From Mixophyes australis (lineage: Eukaryota > Chordata > Amphibia > Anura > Limnodynastidae), in the NCBI GenBank assembly GCA_036250195.1, contig JAVHZZ010000003.1:83291418-83355417 (forward strand): a stretch of DNA of 64,000 nucleotides, given 5' to 3'. Below, piece by piece: positions 58,345-64,000 of the stretch. The first letter of the stretch is position 1. The number at the start of each line of letters is the position of its first letter. A program made the translations under genes and the position numbers. Below the pieces are notes generated by a model. The model searched no databases. It was not told where the DNA came from and saw nothing but the letters and a program-made list of their open reading frames with translations.

Positions 58345-60264
58345 ATTCCCCCCAATGTAAATATATGGAAGATCTAATTGTCATAATGGTATAATGTATA
58401 TTAAATTGCTATTCAAGGCATCAATACATTGGTTTAAATGCAGAGTTTGAAATAAATGTTTTTTAAATTGAACATTTAGTTGTTCTCATTTACCACCTTT
58501 CTTCTTTTCTCTCCAGGATCGACGATATCACCATCTTATTTTATGTGGATGTTATCAACATGTGTATATGTTTTGATAATTCATTGGTAGGGAAATTGTG
58601 TCAAATTATATCAATTATAATTAGATTATACTTTATTTATTCTGAGAAAATCAATATTGTATATTCATGCAAAATGTAAAATTTGCTGTATACATTTTAT
58701 AAAGACCAATATTGTATCTCTTTAAAAATTGGATTAAAAATGTAACATCTTATCCTAGTATTTGAAAGAATATTATGTTATCATTTTCCAATGTGCTAGT
58801 ATAGCTTTCTTGGAACGAGTCCTGACCCACTACCCGGAAGTGTTAGAGGAACGCAAATTGCGTTACACCATTTTAAGATATCCAGGATTGTAATTACCCC
58901 TCAATAGACGCGCAGGACCGGAAATGAACGATGGATGCAGGGACCAAAAATGGTGTGGTGGAACGCAATTGGCATTCCACTTTTTACTAGAAACTAATAA
59001 CTTTTATGTTTATTCCCTTAATGTGATTTATGATATTAGTGGATAGTATTGGATGGTGTTGGAACATTATAGGGTTGGATATTGTGAACAGTAATGTACC
59101 AGATATTTCTCTGGATTGTGATTTGAATATTTCTTTTGGGTTGTGATTTGTATAATATGTATTATCTATCTCTTTACCCTTTCAATATAAATTCTTATTT
59201 TAATTTATTTAACTCATATGTGAGTTTTAACATGTATTTTCTATTATATAATTGTATGACCTATGAACCTGCATTAGGCAGACTTCCTGCATAAAAGGGA
59301 GTCAGTTTGTACCAGCCTTATCCTTGAAAAAGACCTGTCCCAAGAGGTTGAAACTCATGGTTAAAAGGGCTGCAAAATCTGGAAGCAACAGGACCCCATA
59401 TATAGCATCTAATGTACCAGAGGAGTGGAGACTGTGCAGATATCCTGGGAATTTATAACAACCTGCTCATATCTATCTCCATCTGGTCGGGATCCTCATA
59501 CTATCATGTTTCAGTTTTTTTAGTTTAATAATTTTTTATGTATTTTTTAAATTTGTTTGCCATGTACGCATTTATGTGCAATAAAAGTGTATTTTAGCCA
59601 TAAACGGTATCAAACTAGATCCGTTTTATTTTTTTCCATATCTACACCGAGGGATTATACCTGTAAGGAATTTTCAGCATTATCACAGAGGGAAGACAAA
59701 AGATCCAAAGAAATCTGATACCATGTTTTTATCAATCTTCCTCTTGTAAGTGTTTTCACTTAAGGATTTGGGTGGTGATGGACCAGGAAACACATCACAT
59801 TGAAACTATTTGAGCACTGAAGGTGATTATATATTGATTGTCTAGTAAGTAGAATCACAAAGGAGAGCTATTGCGGTGGAATAAATTATATGGACTGAAT
59901 CACATTTAGGAAATTTTCTTCAAGATTACTTCCAGTTTATATTTAATAATCTGGTTTAAACGATGTCACACTATGTTATATTTCTATTTTTTTGACATGC
60001 TGTACATCACTTTGAAATAGCACGGAGGGAAGGATTATAAAATTGTGATGTATGGACCTAGACATCAATTGAATAGAGGCATTATTTTATTATTTTATGT
60101 TTGAATATTGTATATTACTTCACAATTTTTGTTCTGAATACTGCTTGTTGCTTCAATCATTTTTGTGTTAGGTGTGAATTTATCTTTTTGTAACACTTAC
60201 TAGTTTGTATAGAGGATTGAACACACTCAGTGGCGCTGATTACTCTCAAATTGAGATATAGCTA
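58345..60264 (-). repeat. right arm of the long inverted repeat
   Basis: Inverted copy of 52,786-54,830. Segment 58,345-58,440 matches 54,370-54,450 reversed but lies out of order relative to 58,540-58,815 (which matches 54,540-54,830 reversed), showing a local rearrangement or a second partial copy. Confidence 0.75.
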
Positions 60265-60562
60265 CAGCCTATGCACACCATCAAATGTTAGTCTGGATGT
60301 TGAAGATTAAAACTGCAAGCGATGTACAGCAAATCAACCGTTCCATCCAAATCTCATTTGTGTTTAAAACATTCCATTTTACTGTGCAGATTTGAATTGG
60401 CTCTCAAATCACTAGGGATTGTGACATCACAATATCTATAAAAAATATTGGCACTTCCTCATTATCTTTAATAGGGTCCAGAGAAGAAAGGAGAGATAGA
60501 TACATTGGAGTTATACATTTACTTCTTAATTAGATTTGATAAAGTTGTCTTGTGCTTTTGTG

Positions 60563-60718
60563 TTATTTATAGATTGTAAGCTTGCGAGCAGGACCTTCTT
60601 ACCTCTACGTATGTATGTATTACCCAGTATTGTTTTATTACGGTTTGTTCCCAATTGTAAAGCGCTACGGAATCTTCTGGCGCTATATAAATAAATGTTG
60701 ATGATGATGATTTATGTG
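60563..60718 (+). repeat. SINE/LINE-type 3' tail
   Basis: GATTGTAAGCTTGCGAGCAG, AAAGCGCTACGGAATCT, GGCGCTATATAAATAAATG and (GAT)n match the tail region of the SINE family, in a variant lacking the tRNA head. Confidence 0.6.
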
Positions 60719-61195
60719 TTATTATTACTTTTTGCAATGTTTTTTACATTAAGTCTAGTTATTTTATTTTTGTGTAAGATGGGTGTGAGTAGCCATGTAG
60801 ATAGTTTTGCAGGGTGTTTTGCATGTGTGTATTGTGTTGGTGATAAGATGAAGTGAGGTTCTGGAGGAGGAATAAAGGAAGGTAGACCAGGAAGTGACAG
60901 AGGAGGCACAGAAGTGTGGAGAGGAGGCAGGGGGTGATGACAATGACTGGGCAGTGAAAACTAAGTCTGGGCGCAATATTCAGTTCTTCTATGATGAGAA
61001 CTGTGTTCCCACTAGTAACATTGCATGGTATTATAAAACTTTGGGAGTCATACAGCTGGGATGCCACTGGACCAAATGCTAGTCTAGGTGGTTTCAGTAA
61101 TTCTGAAACTACTGATCCAGTAAGTAGAATTTCTGTGGTCAAAAATGTCTTGTTGATGAGAGAGGTCAGAGGAGAAAGTTCAGAGTAGTTCAAGC
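60719..61195. other. no recognised gene
   Basis: Plus-strand purine-rich sequence (GGAGGAGG, AGAGGAGGCA). A long antisense frame here overlaps the Tc1 relic and is not convincing. An unrecognised older repeat is possible. Confidence 0.45.
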
Positions 61196-61775
61196 TGACA
61201 GGAAGGTGACAGTAACGTAAGTAATCATGTGGTACAATAGTGGTATGTAGAACAGCATCTCTGAATGCACAGCATGTAGATCCTTGAAGTGGTTGGGCTA
61301 AAGCAGCAGAACACCACACCGGGTTACACTCCTGTCAGCTAACAAGAAACTGAGGTTACAGTGGGCACAGTCTCACCAAAACTGAGCAAAAACTTTATTT
61401 CTGCTGTGACATGCAGATGGTAGGGTCAGAATTTTTCATAAACAGCAGGGATCCATGTATCCATCCTGGCTTGTGTGAACGGTGCAGCCTGGTGGTGTAA
61501 TGGTGTGGGGATTGTTTTCTTGGCACACATTAGACCCCTTTTTACAAATTCAGCATTGTTTCAATGCGACAGCCTATCTGAATATTTTTACTGACCATGA
61601 GAATCACTTTATGGCCATAGTTTACAAATCTTCCAATGGCTACTTCTAGCAGGATAACGTGAATGTGTATAAATAAACAGATGATGATGATGTCACACAG
61701 CACATGTCATCTCAAGCTGGTTCCAAGAACATGACTATGAATTCAGGTAAATACAGCTCATTGAATTGTGATGTG
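61196..61775 (+). pseudogene. Tc1-like transposase relic
   Basis: The DNA follows a fish/frog Tc1-type transposase gene in order: CATGTAGATCCTTGAAG, CAGCAGAACACCACACCGGG, TCCTGTCAGCTAA, GTTACAGTGGGCACAGTCTC, TTTCTGCTGTGACATGCAGA, ATGGTAGGGTCAGAATTT, TGGTGTAATGGTGTGGGGA, TTTTCTTGGCACACATTAGA, CAGCAGGATAACG-like text at 61,649 and GAACATGACTATGA. Small indels break the frame and the region before the DE catalytic block is shortened. It is dead; the left and right ends with inverted repeats are not visible. Confidence 0.75.
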
Positions 61776-62017
61776 TTTTAATCACACCCACTTTTGACAC
61801 CACTATGTAAACTAGCTAGCATCTCAAATTAGGACAAATAACATGAAAATGCTGTACAATACAAAATCATATCTTCCTGTGATTTCTGTCCAAGTTTTGC
61901 CAAGCAGCAGCTTTTATAATTTGCTAATGGATACTAACAGATGGTGAAAAATCTAAGATGTGAATCTAAAGTGACAGTTAGGGGCATTTAGGGAGAGGTA
62001 CAGAACAGAAGACATTA
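61776..62017. other. no recognised gene
   Basis: Short spacer between the Tc1 relic and the 749-bp tandem repeat. Confidence 0.5.
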
Positions 62018-62537
62018 TGGTAAAAGTTGTATTAAATGATAACTCCGCTCAAAATGATTAAAAAAGCGTTTTGCCTAATTAAGAAAAGTTTGTGGAAACC
62101 ATAATTTACTGCAATACATTTTGATACATGAAGTAGGACTTCTAGACAAAACTGAAAGTTGGATGGTTCAAACCTGGTTGTTGCTGCCATTTGGTAGAGA
62201 TGTTCTGAATAGTTGACACTTCTAAGCAACATCTGTAACCATGGAAAGAAACTTTTGCCGACAACAGTGTCAGATTTGCGAAGGAGCCAGGGCAAGTAAC
62301 TTGTGGCATTGCTACTAAAACTTTATTGTCAAAATGATATAGAGGGGTTATTTAATAATGCATGAAAGAGCAGACAGATGCTGAGAAGTTTTTTGAAAAG
62401 TAAAATTATTCAAATAACTCTTTATAAAGTTGTATGCAATGTAACAAGTACATTGTATAGTACACACACAAAACAACACAACAGATACATATACATTTTA
62501 AACATATTACAGTTTTCACCAAAACAACTAATCTTAT

Positions 62538-62777
62538 TTAGTTTATGTTTTTCAAATAACGCCAAGCCTGCTTCCGAACTTTCTGAGAGGCAAATATTTC
62601 AATGACATCTTTGAAATCCAATTCATGCAGTATGTCATGTTCAATACTCATTAATGTGAGCCGTGAAAGATGACTTTGATTCATTGTTGTTCTTAGTTTG
62701 TTCTTTATTATCTTCATCTCGGAAAAGGACTGTTCTATATTGCAGTTGGTAAAAGTTGTATTAAATGATAACTCCGC
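62538..62777 (-). pseudogene. hAT transposase C-terminal fragment, repeat unit 1
   Basis: The minus strand is open for 79 codons to a TAA at 62,538. The text CNIEQSFSEMKIIKNKLRTT, then LSRLTLMSIEHDILHELDF and VIEIFASQKVRKQAW, matches the C-terminal dimerisation block of hAT transposases of the ZMYM/TTF-finger-associated type (usual form ...ERSFSKLKLIK..LRS.M...RL..L..LSIE). It is only the last exon-sized piece. Upstream an in-frame TGA (62,778-62,780) closes it, and the rest of the unit shows no transposase. Confidence 0.7.
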
Positions 62778-63286
62778 TCAAAATGATTAAAAAAGCGTTT
62801 TGCCTAATTAAGAAAAGTTTGTGGAAACCATAATTTACTGCAATACATTTTGATACATGAAGTAGGACTTCTAGACAAAACTGAAAGTTGGATGGTTCAA
62901 ACCTGGTTGTTGCTGCCATTTGGTAGAGATGTTCTGAATAGTTGACACTTCTAAGCAACATCTGTAACCATGGAAAGAAACTTTTGCCGACAACAGTGTC
63001 AGATTTGCGGAGGAGCCAGGGCAAGTAACTTGTGCCATTGCTACTAAAACTTTATTGTCAAAATGATATAGAGGGGTTATTTTATAATGCATGAAACAGC
63101 ATTGTTTTCCCAATCCCTACAGACAGACGCTGAGAAGTTTTTTGAAAAGTAAAATTATTCAAATAACTCTTTATAAAGTTGTATGCAATGTAACAAGTAC
63201 ATTGTATAGTACACACACAAAACAACACAACAGATACATATACATTTTAAACATATTACAGTTTTCACCAAAACAACTAATCTTAT

Positions 63287-63526
63287 TTAGTTTATGTTTT
63301 TCAAATAACGCCAAGCCTGCTTCCGAACTTTCTGAGAGGCAAATATTTCAATGACATCTTTGAAATCCAATTCATGCAGTATATCATGTTCAATACTCAT
63401 TAATGTGAGCCGTGAAAGATGACTTTGATTCATTGTTGTTCTTAGTTTGTTCTTTATTATCTTCATCTCGGAAAAGGACTGTTCTATATTGCAGTTGGTA
63501 AAAGTTGTATTAAATGATAACTCCGC
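63287..63526 (-). pseudogene. hAT transposase C-terminal fragment, repeat unit 2
   Basis: Second copy of the same 79-codon fragment, 749 bp further on and still open. Base changes between copies are few (for example TATATC for TATGTC near 63,380). Confidence 0.7.
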
Positions 63527-64000
63527 TCAAAATGATTAAAAAAGCGTTTTGCCTAATTAAGAAAAGTTTGTGGAAACCATAATTTACTGCAATACATTTT
63601 GATACATGAAGTAGGACTTCTAGACAAAACTGAAAGTTGGATGGTTCAAACCTGGTTGTTGCTGCCATTTGGTAGAGATGTTCTGAATAGTTGACACTTC
63701 TAAGCAACATCTGTAACCATGGAAAGAAACTTTTGCCGACAACAGTGTCAGATTTGCGAAGGAGCCAGGGCAAGTAACTTGTGGCATTGCTACTAAAACT
63801 TTATTGTCAAAATGATATAGAGGGGTTATTTTATAATGCATGAAAGAGCATTGTTTTCCCAATCCCTACAGACAGATGCTGAGAAGTTTTTTGAAAAGTA
63901 AAATTATTCAAATAACTCTTTATAAAGTTGTATGCAATGTAACAAGTACATTGTATAGTACACACACAAAACAACACAACAGATACATATACATTTTAAA

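Larger units (their letters stand above)
52697..60264 (-). mobile_element. Penelope-like element with long inverted flanks
   Basis: A minus-strand reverse transcriptase of Penelope type (54,840-57,060) lies between two inverted copies of about 2 kb (52,786-54,830 and 58,345-60,264). Matching landmarks include AACTAGTAAGTGTTACAAAA near 52,850 and its complement near 60,190, and AGGACCGGAAATGAACG-type sequence near 54,215 and 58,915. A direct copy of about 70 bp containing CTATTCTCAGCTGCTGCTAT also occurs at 52,730 and 58,327. Penelope elements are known to be flanked by direct or inverted long terminal copies. Exact ends and TSD were not resolved. Confidence 0.7.
62018..64000. repeat. 729/749-bp tandem repeat, at least 2.7 units
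   Basis: TGGTAAAAGTTGTATTAAAT starts units at 62,018, 62,747 and 63,496. The third unit continues past the window. Unit 1 is 20 bp shorter because it lacks ATTGTTTTCCCAATCCCTAC, present in units 2 and 3 (about 63,101 and 63,850). Units are otherwise nearly identical, so the amplification is recent. Confidence 0.95.

Noticed and set aside
60759..61319. 186-codon minus-strand frame
   Set aside because: Its right part is antisense to a recognisable Tc1-like transposase relic and it has no recognisable domain.
62032..62295. 87-codon minus-strand frame repeated three times
   Set aside because: It repeats only because the 749-bp unit repeats; no domain was recognised, unlike the neighbouring 79-codon hAT fragment.

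Overview
This 64 kb window looks like intergenic DNA from a large, repeat-rich vertebrate genome, most likely an anuran amphibian. The evidence is the mix of transposon families: tRNA-headed SINEs, CR1-like and L1-like LINEs, Tc1-like relics, a Penelope-like element, a Helitron helicase relic, several hAT families and a young chromodomain-type Ty3/gypsy element. There are also long AT microsatellites. I find no operons, no structural RNA genes, no CRISPR array and no convincing host multi-exon gene. The one possible host-derived coding remnant is an intronless, frameshifted, unidentified sequence near 9.3-10.4 kb. The species is inferred, not proven.

Layout, left half. 2.5-3.2 kb: Helitron helicase relic (minus). 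3.3-4.5 kb: L1-like reverse transcriptase relic (minus) with a SINE inserted. 5.4-7.4 kb: diverged tandem repeats split by a non-autonomous hAT element with an 8-bp target duplication. 9.3-10.4 kb: unidentified dead coding sequence. 12.1-13.4 kb: deleted hAT relic (minus) carrying a foldback MITE. 13.5-13.8 kb: L1 C-terminal relic. 15.0 and 20.1 kb: SINEs. 23.0-24.2 kb: two Tc1-like fragments. 25.55-27.24 kb: solo gypsy LTR with TSD TAGAC.

Centre. 29,269-35,051 is a complete, very young LTR element on the minus strand. It has LTRs of 1,784 and 1,782 bp that are nearly identical, and TSD AGTAG. Its single 756-codon ORF joins Gag, aspartic protease, the integrase tail and a chromodomain, but lacks reverse transcriptase, RNase H and the integrase core. 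It appears to use a Tf1/sushi-like self-primer, and its leader carries four hairpins, one with compensatory changes. 35,523-37,625 is an internally deleted hAT with TSD GTCTGTAT.

Right half. 40,213-50,991 is a 10.8 kb hAT element with TSD TACAATAT. It contains a dead BED-finger transposase, a second hAT nested inside it (TSD GCTGCCTG) and a 66-unit array in exact 52-bp register. 51.4-52.3 kb is a CR1-like relic. 52.8-60.3 kb is a Penelope-like element flanked by roughly 2 kb inverted repeats. 61.2-61.8 kb is a Tc1 relic. 62.0 kb to the window end is a 749-bp tandem repeat carrying a hAT C-terminal coding fragment.

The parts do not form one pathway; they record successive insertions. The most informative signals are structural: hairpins and palindromes whose arms co-vary between copies, in both the gypsy LTRs and the hAT elements, and a chimeric Gag-protease-chromodomain ORF in an element that must rely on polymerase and integrase supplied by a relative.
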